64,000 bases of DNA, from positions 1,550,001 to 1,614,000 of the forward strand of contig OY771913.1 of NCBI GenBank assembly GCA_963674975.1. Direction: 5' to 3'. The translations under genes were made by a program, and so were the position numbers. The stretch comes from UBA4781 sp963674975. GTDB lineage: Bacteria; Chloroflexota; Anaerolineae; Anaerolineales; Anaerolineaceae. Every line of letters starts with the position of its first letter. Positions within the stretch are counted from its first letter, which is position 1. Shown piece by piece: positions 52,179 to 62,099 of the stretch. Below the pieces are notes generated by a model. The model did not search any database and was not told the origin of the DNA. It was given only the letters and a program-made list of their open reading frames with translations.

Positions 52179-54512
52179 TCAATCTTTTATATTGGGTTCC
52201 AGAAAAGCAACCGCGTAGCTTTTTTCTTCATCCATAATGATCTTGAGATGGTTTTCTTTTCGATAGGTTGAAATTTTCAACAGACGCAGGATATTTTTCA
52301 ATTCATCGTCGGCAGTAATGAAATCTCCCAGACGATTGGGCGCGTGATAAAAGAATGACTTCTGAAAAACATTCTCCGGATCATCCACAAGAATTGCCAG
52401 CGGATAGATCTGCGCTTCAAGAAGATCCTGGAAAAAGTGTGTTCCCAGTGAGGGTTCGGGCGCAGCACCAATATCTTTCCCCGAAAGTTCGACCAGGGCA
52501 GCCGTGTTGAAAATATCGCTGTATGCCACCGGTACACCCAGGTCGGTGTTGGTGCTGCCCCATCTTCCGGGTCCGATCAGAACATACTGCTTTTCATTCA
52601 ATTTCGAATTCAGCTGCCCGATCGCACGCGCCAATTTAAAGCGTCCTGCTTCATCCAGCTTATAGTATTCTTCGGGCGGTACAAACACGGCATGGGTAAT
52701 ATTAGATACTGTTCCCTGCGGAACCATGAAATAGGTTGAAAAGAGAATATCTTTTTCCTCAAGGTTGGGGGGTATCTGCCCTTCGGCGCTGTCTGAAAGA
52801 TGACTTTGGGGGCGGCACTGCAGGATAGTGTACTGGACGGTGGGGTTTCCCGGTTCATTTTCATCCAGATGGAGGGTGAACTCCAGATCGACCGGCGCAT
52901 TGTAGTTCTTTTCCAGTTTCTGCAGTATCTTGCGCATACTGACCGCAAAACTTGTCCTGCGCAGCATCTCGTCGAAAGTGATCACGATACGACTGCGGTC
53001 TTTTTCCATCAGGCGGCTGTGCAGAGGAGAAAAATATCCTTCTTCGGCAAGCTGGGCAATATATTTTAATGGTTCATAATCTCCACTGATGACATCCTGA
53101 ATGGGCAGGGTGGTAAAGGCATTCTTTTCTATATCGATCAGGTCAACATATTTCTGTGAACAGCGTTCGATCGTTCGAAAATCGGGCATGGGACGCAGCA
53201 AAGGATGGCTGAGTGCGATCAGTCGTGGGTAGTCGTTGCCCACTCTATCCACCGCGCGGGTTCCCAATCCCCATACCAGCCGAACGAATCCATCTTCACG
53301 ATGGATCTGTGGGGTCCAGCGGTAAAGATTGCGGCTGAAAGCCACCCCGGCAGCATCCGGCAGATAGTATTTTCCAAAGGGCGCTCCCTCCACTTTCATG
53401 ATCAAGATCGCCATACGTTCATCATAATCTTGCAGACCCTTTTTACGGCGATACAGCAGTGCGTTCGGGTTCAGCGTGGAAGCCCAAACTTTAGTGATCG
53501 CCTCGACAAGGGCAGCCAGGTTTTCTTTGGGTTTCCCTTGATTGGGGAGGAAGAAGCTGTCGTATTTCCCCGCGAAAGAGGTTCCAAAAGAATCCTCCAG
53601 AAGGCTGGAAGAGCGCACGATGAGAGGAGATTTACCGATATCCTGCAGTAGAGTTTCCAACTTTTCGCGGATATCGGTCGGAAAATTACCCTTTATGAAA
53701 TCTTCGACGATCTTCGGGTAATCTTCCCGCATCTGCTCTTCGGTTTTATATTTCTGATCATTCCAGCGTTCAAAGCTGTTCATGGTGATAAATGAATATT
53801 GTTCGTTGGAGCCGATGAAGTAATAATCAGGCTGAGCCAGCAGCGGTTTTAAATCGTCATCCAGTTCATTTTCCAGAATGCGATGCGCCAACAGCATACC
53901 GGCTGCTTTACCACCGATCCTTCCGGTGCCGATCTTTCTTTTTCTGATCTCAGAAAGGTCTTGAATGGTGAACCAGCGTTTAGCGATATTGATATATGGA
54001 AGCTGATCGCTGATCATGGTGCGGATCAGGACAACCACGGATTCTTCAAGATGGTGATAGTACTTTTTCTGTTCTTCGGGCGGCAGGCGTAAAATCGACC
54101 AGGCATGTTCAAACACCAATTCCTGGGGAGCCAGTTCAGGATTGAAATCGATGGTATGCCCGTCGGTAGGAATGCCGCTTTCTACCAGCACGCGGGTAAC
54201 GATCTCTTGAAATAGATCAAAAGAAAAATGCTGACTGAAAAGCAGGTCGGTGAGCTGGTCGCGCACACGGGTGGTGCGTTTTTCCCACATATCTGCCGAT
54301 TCTTCTCCAAGCGGATTATTCACCCCTTCTCGATCTTGAGATTGAATAGCTTTTTCACGCACCTCTGATTCGAGATCGACCTGCGCGATAATACCCCGCC
54401 GATATAATTCCTGGCGCATTTTACTGCGGATGCGATCGCTGAGGATGGGATACTGCCCCATTGCCAGGTTGATGCTCATCAACCGATCGGTGGAATTAGA
54501 GAAATTCTGCAT
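52179..54512 (-). CDS. PEP/pyruvate-binding (PPDK N-domain) protein without the PEP-synthase core
   Basis: 777 residues. The ATP-grasp domain of PEP synthase/PPDK is visible from about 190 (IGGKAAGMLLAHRIL, then LIVRSSSLLEDSFGTSFAGKYDSFF) to about 590 (TILQCRPQ). The phosphohistidine swivel domain and the C-terminal PEP/pyruvate TIM barrel are absent; instead about 190 unusual residues follow, including GPGRWGSTNTDLGVPV. It may phosphorylate something other than pyruvate, or sense nucleotides. The N-terminal 190 residues are not recognised. Confidence 0.8.
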   Translation of the reverse strand: MQNFSNSTDRLMSINLAMGQYPILSDRIRSKMRQELYRRGIIAQVDLESEVREKAIQSQDREGVNNPLGEESADMWEKRTTRVRDQLTDLLFSQHFSFDLFQEIVTRVLVESGIPTDGHTIDFNPELAPQELVFEHAWSILRLPPEEQKKYYHHLEESVVVLIRTMISDQLPYINIAKRWFTIQDLSEIRKRKIGTGRIGGKAAGMLLAHRILENELDDDLKPLLAQPDYYFIGSNEQYSFITMNSFERWNDQKYKTEEQMREDYPKIVEDFIKGNFPTDIREKLETLLQDIGKSPLIVRSSSLLEDSFGTSFAGKYDSFFLPNQGKPKENLAALVEAITKVWASTLNPNALLYRRKKGLQDYDERMAILIMKVEGAPFGKYYLPDAAGVAFSRNLYRWTPQIHREDGFVRLVWGLGTRAVDRVGNDYPRLIALSHPLLRPMPDFRTIERCSQKYVDLIDIEKNAFTTLPIQDVISGDYEPLKYIAQLAEEGYFSPLHSRLMEKDRSRIVITFDEMLRRTSFAVSMRKILQKLEKNYNAPVDLEFTLHLDENEPGNPTVQYTILQCRPQSHLSDSAEGQIPPNLEEKDILFSTYFMVPQGTVSNITHAVFVPPEEYYKLDEAGRFKLARAIGQLNSKLNEKQYVLIGPGRWGSTNTDLGVPVAYSDIFNTAALVELSGKDIGAAPEPSLGTHFFQDLLEAQIYPLAILVDDPENVFQKSFFYHAPNRLGDFITADDELKNILRLLKISTYRKENHLKIIMDEEKSYAVAFLEPNIKD

Positions 54513-54649
54513 TTTGGTTCCCTTGTGTTGAAATAGAAAAGAAGCTGTTATTGAAATGGTTTACGCGAAATTAAAATAAAAGAGCGCTTCTGTTCTGTTC
54601 AGCGATTATAACAAAATGTGATGAAGAAGCTTGGTTACAAAAATCCCGA

Positions 54650-55777
54650 TTAACCAAGATGCATGGGCATAATTACATGCAGAAAAGAGTCATCTCCCAC
54701 CGGTCGCAGCAAACCGGGAGTGTTATCTGCATTGGTGGATAGAATGGTATTCGGTGTAGAAACCACATCCAACACGTTCAGCAGAAAACTCACGTTGAAA
54801 GCGATCAACAGATCAGGTCCATCGATATTGGCTTCAACCACCACTTCACCGGAACCGCGATCTTCTGACTGGGTTGAAAATTCAACAATGCCCGGACCCT
54901 CTTCTTGCGGCTGGATGTGCAGGCGAATGACATTATTGCTTTCGCGCGCGATGATCTCAGCCTGGCGGCATGCTTTTTGAAATTCGGCAGTTGTGAGTGT
55001 GGTTGTGGTCTTGAAGTTGCGCGGGATGATGGCGTTATAGTCGGGGAATTTTCCATCGATCAACTGCGATACCAGTTCGGCATCTTTCAAATGGAAGATC
55101 ACCTGACCGCGACCCTCCGGAACGACCATGCTGATCGATTCATCCCCATTGGTGGCGATGCGCGCCAGTTCGCTCAAAGAGCGGGCGGGAATGATGACTT
55201 TTACAGATGAATTTACCGAGTTGGAAAGGGAGGCTTTCTTGACAGAAATACGGAAGCCATCCGTAGCAGCCAGCGTCATTTCATTGTCACCGATCTCCAT
55301 CATGACGCCCTGAAGGATAGGGCGTGCATCATCGGTGGAAGCAGCAAAACTGACCTGCTGGATCATTTCTTTAAAATCAGCGATGTTCAATTCCACGCTG
55401 TTCTGAAGATCTGGAACAGGCATGGGGGGAAATTCCTGGGCATCAATACCTTTGATATCAAAGTTGGAAGAACCGCAGTGAATATTCAAAGCTTGTGTGC
55501 GGGGGTTCAGGGTGAGGTCAACGGTAGTGCCGGGTAATGCTCCTACCAGGTCAGAGAAAATTCGTGCCGGAATGGTGATGGAACCCTCTTCTTGAATTTG
55601 CGCACCGATCCATTTAGTGATCCCCAATTCGAGATTGGTAGCCGACAGGCGCAATCGTCCCTCATCAGTAGCCAGCAGGATGTTCCCCAGTACGGGTAGC
55701 GTGCTGCGAGGTGAAACAGCCCGTGTAACAATGCCTAGCCCGTGAGCAAGCTGTTGTTGCGAAACAGATAATTTCAT
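54650..55777 (-). CDS. dnaN: DNA polymerase III beta subunit (sliding clamp)
   Basis: 375 residues from the ATG at 55775-55777, behind GGGAG; a 44-residue upstream extension is not supported. Three clamp domains are visible (about 1-120, 130-250, 255-375), ending VIMPMHLG. It tethers polymerase III to DNA. It is not next to dnaA or recF in this window. The nearest DnaA boxes lie 38 kb away at 17.3-17.6 kb. Confidence 0.95.
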   Translation of the reverse strand: MKLSVSQQQLAHGLGIVTRAVSPRSTLPVLGNILLATDEGRLRLSATNLELGITKWIGAQIQEEGSITIPARIFSDLVGALPGTTVDLTLNPRTQALNIHCGSSNFDIKGIDAQEFPPMPVPDLQNSVELNIADFKEMIQQVSFAASTDDARPILQGVMMEIGDNEMTLAATDGFRISVKKASLSNSVNSSVKVIIPARSLSELARIATNGDESISMVVPEGRGQVIFHLKDAELVSQLIDGKFPDYNAIIPRNFKTTTTLTTAEFQKACRQAEIIARESNNVIRLHIQPQEEGPGIVEFSTQSEDRGSGEVVVEANIDGPDLLIAFNVSFLLNVLDVVSTPNTILSTNADNTPGLLRPVGDDSFLHVIMPMHLG

Positions 55778-55885
55778 GTGGTTACTCCCTCCCGAAATGT
55801 TTGGGTTGTAAAAAGTATACAACGAGCGGGTGGAAATTTCCAGTCGATAGATATTCTTTTCTATTTCTTTTTCATGAAGTACAAA

Positions 55886-55920
55886 TAAAAAAGCCAGATG
55901 AGTCTTCATCTGGCTTTCTC
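55886..55920. terminator. Terminator of glutamate dehydrogenase
   Basis: An 11-bp stem AAGCCAGATGA / TCATCTGGCTT with a GTCT loop lies about 25 bases after the stop; in the gene's direction it is followed by a T-rich run. Confidence 0.9.
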
Positions 55921-55942
55921 TTTTTTGAATATTTATATAGAG

Positions 55943-57229
55943 TTAGATCCAACCACGAAGCTGCATGGCGGTAACAACGCGATTGATGGCAACCATGTAT
56001 GCCGCATCGCGCATGAAAACCTTCTCGCTTTCGCTCATCTCGTAAACGCTCTTGAAGGCTTCGGTGATCTTATCATCCAGGCGTTCCAGAACCTCTCTGC
56101 GCGTCCAGTAGAAGTTCATATCGTTTTGAACGCTTTCAAAATACGAAACGGTAACGCCACCGGCGTTGCATAGAAAATCGGGAATGACGAAGACGTTGTT
56201 CTTTTTCAGCACTTCATCGGCTTCAGGGGTGGTGGGTCCGTTGGCGCCTTCGGCGATGATGCGTACCTTATCGCTGATCTGCAGCACAGTTTCCGCATTG
56301 ATCTGCCCTTCGATAGCTGCGGGGATGAGTACATCCACATCTTTCTGCAGCCAGACACTGCCATCTTCGATCTGGTAGCCGGCAGCTTTGGCTTTCTCTT
56401 TATCGATGGTACCGTACTGGTCAGTGATCGACTGCAGGAATTTTCCATCGATGCCGTCATCTTTGCTGACCACATACGAGGTGCGGTCGTGGCGATCCCA
56501 ATAAGATACGCAGATCACTTTACCTTTGAGCAGTTCTTTGAATCCGATCGCGGCGTACTGGGCAACATTTCCAAAACCCTGAATGGCAACCGTACATTTC
56601 GAAGGATCCATCTTCAAGCGCAGCATTGCTTCGCGCAGATTGTAGACCACACCGTAACCGGTAGCTTCGGTTCTGCCCTGAGAGCCGCCGCCCCCCACCG
56701 GTTTTCCGGTGATCACACCGGGGGTGTATTGCCCGGCAAGTTTGGAGTACTCATCCATCATCCAGCCCATCATTTGGGGAGTGGTGCCTACATCGGGAGC
56801 GGGAACATCGCGGCGAGGACCAATCACTCTCCATACCTTTTGAATATATCCGCGGCACAGGCGTTCTTTTTCAGAAAGCTTGAGTGTTGCGGGATCCACG
56901 ATCACGCCGCCTTTTGCGCCACCTAGAGGAATATCGGCAACTGCGCATTTCCATGTCATCCAGGTCGCCAGTGCGCGAACGGTATCCACTGTCTCAGAAG
57001 GGTGAAAGCGAATTCCGCCTTTGCATGGACCGCGTGAATCGTTGTGCTGAACGCGAAAACCTTCAAATGACCTAATTGTGCCGTCATCCATGCGTACAGG
57101 AATACGAAAGTGATGTTCGCGCATTGGCCAGCGCAGATATTCGCGAACCTGCGGGTCCAACCTTAATTGTTCTGCCACATGGTCAAACTGCTGTTGAGCC
57201 ATTTTAAAGGCATTGGTTGTTTCATTCAT
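55943..57229 (-). CDS. Glutamate dehydrogenase (Glu/Leu/Phe/Val family)
   Basis: 428 residues. The catalytic lysine region PLGGAKGGV, the substrate motif KGGIRFHP, and a Rossmann domain (VAIQGFGNVAQYAA near 220) are conserved. It makes or breaks down glutamate with 2-oxoglutarate and ammonia. The leader holds a 7-bp inverted repeat (57264-57282). The gene is monocistronic. Confidence 0.92.
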   Translation of the reverse strand: MNETTNAFKMAQQQFDHVAEQLRLDPQVREYLRWPMREHHFRIPVRMDDGTIRSFEGFRVQHNDSRGPCKGGIRFHPSETVDTVRALATWMTWKCAVADIPLGGAKGGVIVDPATLKLSEKERLCRGYIQKVWRVIGPRRDVPAPDVGTTPQMMGWMMDEYSKLAGQYTPGVITGKPVGGGGSQGRTEATGYGVVYNLREAMLRLKMDPSKCTVAIQGFGNVAQYAAIGFKELLKGKVICVSYWDRHDRTSYVVSKDDGIDGKFLQSITDQYGTIDKEKAKAAGYQIEDGSVWLQKDVDVLIPAAIEGQINAETVLQISDKVRIIAEGANGPTTPEADEVLKKNNVFVIPDFLCNAGGVTVSYFESVQNDMNFYWTRREVLERLDDKITEAFKSVYEMSESEKVFMRDAAYMVAINRVVTAMQLRGWI

Positions 57230-57422
57230 GGTAGATTTTCTCCAGTTACTTATGTTTTGGCAATAGTATTAATAAAATACTAGTTCGGTTTGATTTTCCC
57301 TATTGCATTGATTGTATACCTTTAGTTTAAATGTTCCCCCGCATGCGTCAAGGTGAAGAACCTCGCCAATCCTGATGATGTCTTTCGGTATAAAAATGGG
57401 ACAGATAGTATGAAAAAGTGAT

Positions 57423-58868
57423 TCAGGAAAGTGATTTTTTTAAGATCTCTCTCACTTTTTGCGGATCCCCTTTTCCGCTGGTTGCCTGCATTGCCTGACC
57501 AAACAGCCAGTTGAAGATGGTTTCTTTTCCGGCGCGGTAGCTGGCAACCTCAGCAGGATGGTCCTGCAGGGTTTGTTTGATGATCTTTTCCAGCTCATCG
57601 GTGGAAGAAATCTGCTCTAACCCTTTTTCTTGAATGATAGCTTGGGCGGATTTACCGGTTTGCAGCATTTCGCGCAATATCTCTTTGGCAGAATTCTTAT
57701 TAACCACTTTCTGCTTGTGAAATTGGATAAGCTTGACCAGTTCCAGTGGGTTTACTTTTATTTCTTCGATCGAACAACCGCTCTCGTTCATCCAGCCGAA
57801 CAATTCCCCTATGATCCAGTTTGCCACAACATTGGTTGAAATTCCATCTGCCAGAGCAACTGTTTCTTCAAAGTATTTGCTCACCGCCTTATCCTGGATC
57901 AGGGATTCTGCTTTTTCGGCAGGCAGCTTCAATTCTTCAGTATAGCGAGCCCGTTTCTGGTTCGGCAGTTCGGTTATTTCGGCGGCAATGCTTTCGATCC
58001 AGGCGTTGTCAACGATCAAAGGAGGAAGGTCCGGTTCCGGGAAATAGCGGTAATCATGCGCTTCTTCTTTGCTTCTCTGCGAGAAAGTTTTCCCCAGGCT
58101 TTCATCCCAGCCCAACGTTTCTTGCAGTACCGTTCCACCATCTTCCAAAATTTTCTGCTGGCGTTCCAGCTCGTATGCGATGGCTTTTTCCATGGCATGA
58201 ATGCTGTTGAGGTTTTTGATCTCTGTCCGCTTTCCAAGTTCTTCGTGTTCGCTGGCGCGCATAGAAACATTTGCTTCAAAGCGCATGGCGCCTTTTTCCA
58301 TATCGCCGCTGGTCACACCCAGGTAGCGCAGGAGCAGACGCAGTTCCTGGCTGTAAGCACGCACTTCTTCGATCGAATGCATATCCGGTTCGGTCACGAT
58401 TTCTAGAAGTGGAACGCCGGCGCGGTTGAGATCTACAAGCGAATAAGGTTCTTTTTCGCCGTTGTAGTGATTGAGTTTACCTGCATCTTCTTCAAGATGG
58501 GCGCGGTTGATGCGGATGGTCTTTTCCCCCTGCGCGGTGGTTACACTGATCCACCCGTCATGTGTGATGGGAAGTTCATATTGTGATATCTGGTACCCTT
58601 TTGGAAGATCAGGATAGAAATAATTCTTACGGGCAAAAATACTGCGTTCGGCGATCTGGCAGTGCAGCGCCAGACCGGCTTTGATGGCAAGCGCCACAGC
58701 CTGCTTATTGATGACGGGGAGTGTGCCGGGCATACCCAGACAAACCGGGCAAACAGCAGAGTTAGGCTGCGCCACGGTAGGATCGACTACCGGGCAGCTG
58801 CAAAACATTTTTGTGCGCGTTAATAACTCGACGTGAACTTCAAGACCAATATCGCTGTAATACTGCAT
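57423..58868 (-). CDS. gatB: Asp-tRNA(Asn)/Glu-tRNA(Gln) amidotransferase subunit B
   Basis: 481 residues. N-terminal GatB motif IGLEVHVELLTRTKMFCSC, the zinc-type Cys pair in CSCPV...CPVCLGMPGT, and a C-terminal YqeY-like helical domain (about 330-481). It converts Glu-tRNA(Gln) or Asp-tRNA(Asn) to the amidated form. gatA and gatC are not adjacent. It follows the aminotransferase gene by 54 bases. Confidence 0.95.
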   Translation of the reverse strand: MQYYSDIGLEVHVELLTRTKMFCSCPVVDPTVAQPNSAVCPVCLGMPGTLPVINKQAVALAIKAGLALHCQIAERSIFARKNYFYPDLPKGYQISQYELPITHDGWISVTTAQGEKTIRINRAHLEEDAGKLNHYNGEKEPYSLVDLNRAGVPLLEIVTEPDMHSIEEVRAYSQELRLLLRYLGVTSGDMEKGAMRFEANVSMRASEHEELGKRTEIKNLNSIHAMEKAIAYELERQQKILEDGGTVLQETLGWDESLGKTFSQRSKEEAHDYRYFPEPDLPPLIVDNAWIESIAAEITELPNQKRARYTEELKLPAEKAESLIQDKAVSKYFEETVALADGISTNVVANWIIGELFGWMNESGCSIEEIKVNPLELVKLIQFHKQKVVNKNSAKEILREMLQTGKSAQAIIQEKGLEQISSTDELEKIIKQTLQDHPAEVASYRAGKETIFNWLFGQAMQATSGKGDPQKVREILKKSLS

Positions 58869-58922
58869 GGCTCATCTCGGAAGGTTGAATTGTCCCCCAT
58901 TTTACCATCCTCGGCTATGCTT

Positions 58923-60080
58923 TTATAGCGACTTTACAAATTGATCGATCCTATCCAGCGCTTCTTCGATCTGATCGGCTGCTGTAGCATAAGAGCAGCG
59001 CACAAAACCTTCTCCGGCTTTTCCAAACGCTGTACCCGGGACCACCGCTACTTTCTTTTCATGTAAAAGCCTGTTGGCAAAGGTGGTTTCATCCAGACCG
59101 GTCACGCTGACTTTTGGAAAAGCGTAAAATGCGCCGTGCGGTTCCACGGTTGGCAAGCCGATGGTGTTCAACCCTTCCACGATCATGTGCCTGCGGCTGT
59201 CATATTCTTTGCGCATGGTTTCAACATACTCATCACAATTGAGGAGAGCGGTTGTGCCGGCGATCTGCGACATGGTGGGAGCTGTCATGATAGTGTACTG
59301 GTGAATCAGCAGCATTCCTTTTATTAACTCGGGAGGTGCAGCAATGTATCCCAACCGCCAGCCGGTCATGGCATAGTCTTTTGAAAAACCACCGATCAAG
59401 ATCGTCCTTTTCTGCATATTCGGAAGTGTGGAGAAGCAGATATGATCCACATCATAGACGAGCCGGTCATATATTTCATCAGAGATGACGATCAGATCGT
59501 TCTCTTCAGCGATGCGAGCCAGTTCCAGCATACATTCTTTAGAAGCTACCGCGCCGGTGGGATTGTTGGGAGAATTGATGATGATTGCCTTGGTGCGGGG
59601 TGTGATCGCTTTTTCGATTGCAGAAATGTCGAAATTAAATCCATCTTCCATATGGGAAGGAATTTCAATCGGTATACCACCTGCAAGAACCACCTCAGGT
59701 TGGTAAGAAACAAAGCAGGGGGTTGGGATGATAACCTCATCCCCGCTGGAAAGCAGGGCTGTGGCAGCAAGGTAAAGCGCTTCTGAACCACCGATGGTAA
59801 CGATGATATCGTCTGGTTGATAGGTTATTCCATATAATCTTTGTAAATGGGTACAGATCGCTTCACGCAGCGGGGTAATGCCGGCGTTGGATGTATAGTG
59901 GGTTTGCCCTGAATGGAGAGCTTCCATGCCAGCTTTGATGATCGGCTCGGGGGTGGTGAAATCGGGTTCACCGATGCCCAGTGAAATGATATCTTTCATC
60001 GTAGCAGCGATATCAAAGAACTGTCGAATGATGGATGGGTGTAGCCCTTTAACTTTTGGGGTCAAGTAATCTTTTTGCAT
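58923..60080 (-). CDS. Class I/II aminotransferase (aspartate-type)
   Basis: 385 residues. The PLP lysine is in GGFSKDYAMTGWRLGY near 233; NSPNNPTGAV and DEIYDRLVY mark the cofactor Asp and Tyr. Length and pattern fit family I-gamma aspartate or aromatic aminotransferases. Exact amino donor unknown. Confidence 0.92.
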   Translation of the reverse strand: MQKDYLTPKVKGLHPSIIRQFFDIAATMKDIISLGIGEPDFTTPEPIIKAGMEALHSGQTHYTSNAGITPLREAICTHLQRLYGITYQPDDIIVTIGGSEALYLAATALLSSGDEVIIPTPCFVSYQPEVVLAGGIPIEIPSHMEDGFNFDISAIEKAITPRTKAIIINSPNNPTGAVASKECMLELARIAEENDLIVISDEIYDRLVYDVDHICFSTLPNMQKRTILIGGFSKDYAMTGWRLGYIAAPPELIKGMLLIHQYTIMTAPTMSQIAGTTALLNCDEYVETMRKEYDSRRHMIVEGLNTIGLPTVEPHGAFYAFPKVSVTGLDETTFANRLLHEKKVAVVPGTAFGKAGEGFVRCSYATAADQIEEALDRIDQFVKSL

Positions 60081-60201
60081 CGCTGCTCCTTGTTATCAGG
60101 ATGGGTACTGGAAGAAATTTCATAGTAGTATACGTGAGGATGGATAGAAAATCCAGATAGAAATATCTTCCCTTCCTTGCATTAAGTCAGAAAGAATCGG
60201 A

Positions 60202-61215
60202 TCAGATCTCGATCCAGGAATCATCTCCAATATTCATTTGTTCGGCGCGACCTTCGATGGAAGCATTCCGTCCAATCAGCGAATTATCCAGGATCATTTC
60301 GTTGATCATTGCAGTCTCTTCAACGATCGAATTGCAGATGACAGAATTCTTGATCTCGCACGAAGCGGAGATAGAAGCATATGGACCAATGACACTGGAG
60401 GTGATATGTGCGGATGGATGAATATATACGGGCGGTACAATGGTAATGCCTTCCCTTTTCAAAGCCTCTTGCGTGTTTGCGCTACCGTGATCGAGCAGAT
60501 AGCGATTTGTTTCAAGCAGGGCATCAGGCTTTCCTGCGTCAAGCCATACATCTACTTTGTTTGTTTTAAAGGCAGCGCCTTTTTCGATCATGATATTGAT
60601 GGCATCTACGAGAAAATACTCATTCTTGAACTTGATGTCACGCGTGAACTGTTCTTCAATAGCCTCGATCAACTGCTGTCCTTCCTTGAAATAGTAGAAG
60701 CCGACCACAGCCAGATTGTTCTTTTTATCGCGGGGTTTTTCAACCAGATGAGTCACCTGTCCAGAGCTGTTTACCTCGGCAACTCCGAAACGCCGCGGGT
60801 CGGAAATGGGTTTCACCCATGCCACGCCGTCCATCTTTTCATCGGCGAGAAAAGCCAGGTCGGTTTCAATGAGTGTGTCAGAAAAAGCCATCAATACCGG
60901 ACCGTGCAGGTGCTCACGCGCCAGGTACAGTGCATCTGATTGACCGCGCATCTGTTCCTGAACCACAAAGTGCACTTTCTTTTCAGCATGTTTTTCCTTG
61001 ATATAAGGGACAATCTGCTCCTGTTGATTGGGACTGATGATCAAAATGTACTCGGCGTTTTTGAGATTGGGAAGTGTGTTGAATTGGTCAAGAACGTAGT
61101 CGAGCACAGTTTTTTCGGCTACATGGATCAGCGGTTTGGGCTTGCTCCAGGTATGCGGGCGCATTCTGGTTCCAAGCCCTGCCATGGGGATGGCGATTTT
61201 GAATTGTGTATCCAA
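60202..61215 (-). CDS. Sugar-phosphate nucleotidyltransferase
   Basis: 337 residues. The signature PMAGLGTRMRPHTWSKPKPL is near residue 10, with MAFSDTLIE and later YFLVDAINIM. The C-terminal ~90 residues look like a left-handed beta-helix (repeats such as IHPSAHI, SVIGPYASI). It would make an NDP-sugar for surface polymers. TTG start at 61213-61215 behind GGAGGG. The sugar and nucleotide cannot be told from sequence; RmlA- or GlmU-like families are close. Confidence 0.85.
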   Translation of the reverse strand: MDTQFKIAIPMAGLGTRMRPHTWSKPKPLIHVAEKTVLDYVLDQFNTLPNLKNAEYILIISPNQQEQIVPYIKEKHAEKKVHFVVQEQMRGQSDALYLAREHLHGPVLMAFSDTLIETDLAFLADEKMDGVAWVKPISDPRRFGVAEVNSSGQVTHLVEKPRDKKNNLAVVGFYYFKEGQQLIEAIEEQFTRDIKFKNEYFLVDAINIMIEKGAAFKTNKVDVWLDAGKPDALLETNRYLLDHGSANTQEALKREGITIVPPVYIHPSAHITSSVIGPYASISASCEIKNSVICNSIVEETAMINEMILDNSLIGRNASIEGRAEQMNIGDDSWIEI

Positions 61216-61369
61216 AGAACCCTCCAGAATAGGTGGTTGTTTGATTGTACTTTATAACTCTTTTCAAGTAACAATCAATCCAACATCATTATACGAGCAG
61301 TATTGTTTGATAATAGTGTTTTTAATAAATCAACTATAAATGTTTGAAAAAAATTTTTATATTGGGAGA

Positions 61370-61846
61370 TTATTTTTCTGGATTGCACTTTTTTATTTCC
61401 ATATATAACTCTTCGCTTGCTACAAAGGCAAGGTCAATGTCTAGCTCAAAATCCATCCAACAGAATACATTTTCTTTCTTAAAAAAGGATACTTCTAAAT
61501 CTTTTTTATCAATATTTTTATTATTTCCTTTTCCAGTTGAATAAAGATTAATATGCTCAAGAACATTACGCATGGTTTGTATTCTTGGTAATTTTCTATC
61601 AAAGTTATTAATTGCTTTTTGAATACAAGGGCTAATTTCTTTTATAGTTAATGCAATTAGAGCCGATTTTTTCAATTTTAATAAAGCGATTAAAAAAAAA
61701 TGGATATCAGCCCATTTACGAAAAGCAAAATAATTATCCTCCGGCTCGTCCGAATTCAATCTTCGATATTGGAGATTAATTGTCAAGATTGCTTCATTCG
61801 CCATTCTTCTCGCTCGATAAAAATTCGATTCGGATAATGGTTCCAT
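61370..61846 (-). CDS. HEPN-like small protein, possible toxin or defence gene
   Basis: 158 residues from the ATG at 61844-61846. A longer frame upstream only translates the tRNA-Leu gene and should be discarded. The protein is helical and has Arg93-x4-His98 (MRNVLEHINLY), the RNase motif of HEPN domains. Base composition is clearly more AT-rich than the neighbours and codons are AT-ended, which suggests transfer. No antitoxin-like gene is next to it. The fold call rests on one motif, so confidence is limited. Confidence 0.6.
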   Translation of the reverse strand: MEPLSESNFYRARRMANEAILTINLQYRRLNSDEPEDNYFAFRKWADIHFFLIALLKLKKSALIALTIKEISPCIQKAINNFDRKLPRIQTMRNVLEHINLYSTGKGNNKNIDKKDLEVSFFKKENVFCWMDFELDIDLAFVASEELYMEIKKCNPEK

Positions 61847-61903
61847 AAATATTACTATATCAATTATTTGAAGAAATATTACATTTGTGAAGTTATGGGA
61901 AAT

Positions 61904-61984
61904 GCCGAAGGTGGGAATCGAACCCACAATCCCGAAGGAACACGATTTTGAGTCGTGCGCGTCTGCCAGTTCCGCCACTCCGGC
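61904..61984 (-). tRNA. tRNA-Leu (CAA)
   Basis: A cloverleaf on the minus strand: acceptor GCCGGAG / CTTCGGC, anticodon loop CTCAAAA with anticodon CAA, a short variable arm, T-loop TTCGATT, discriminator A. CCA is not encoded. The consensus promoter is adjacent. Confidence 0.95.
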
Positions 61985-61996
61985 TTGAATAAGGGA

Positions 61997-62025
61997 AGTA
62001 TATCCAAATTCGATATGGTGGTCAA
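61997..62025 (-). promoter_or_regulatory. Promoter of tRNA-Leu
   Basis: TTGACC and TATACT with a 17-base spacer on the minus strand; the -10 box ends 12 bases before the mature tRNA. Confidence 0.85.
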
Positions 62026-62099
62026 GGCGAAAGCGGTTTTCAAAGATTCGGGTTAGAATAGGAACATTCGAAATATTTTAATAATGAAGGAATGATTTT

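Noticed and set aside
55778..55909. 44-residue upstream extension of dnaN
   Set aside because: It covers the promoter and part of the terminator; the ATG at 55777 has a good ribosome site and matches normal DnaN length.
55778..55942. Possible origin beside dnaN
   Set aside because: No DnaA boxes or AT-rich unwinding region here; only a terminator and promoter-like elements.
61847..61978. N-terminal extension of the HEPN-like gene beginning MAELADAHDSK
   Set aside because: It is the translation of the tRNA-Leu gene and appears before many genes that follow a tRNA-Leu.
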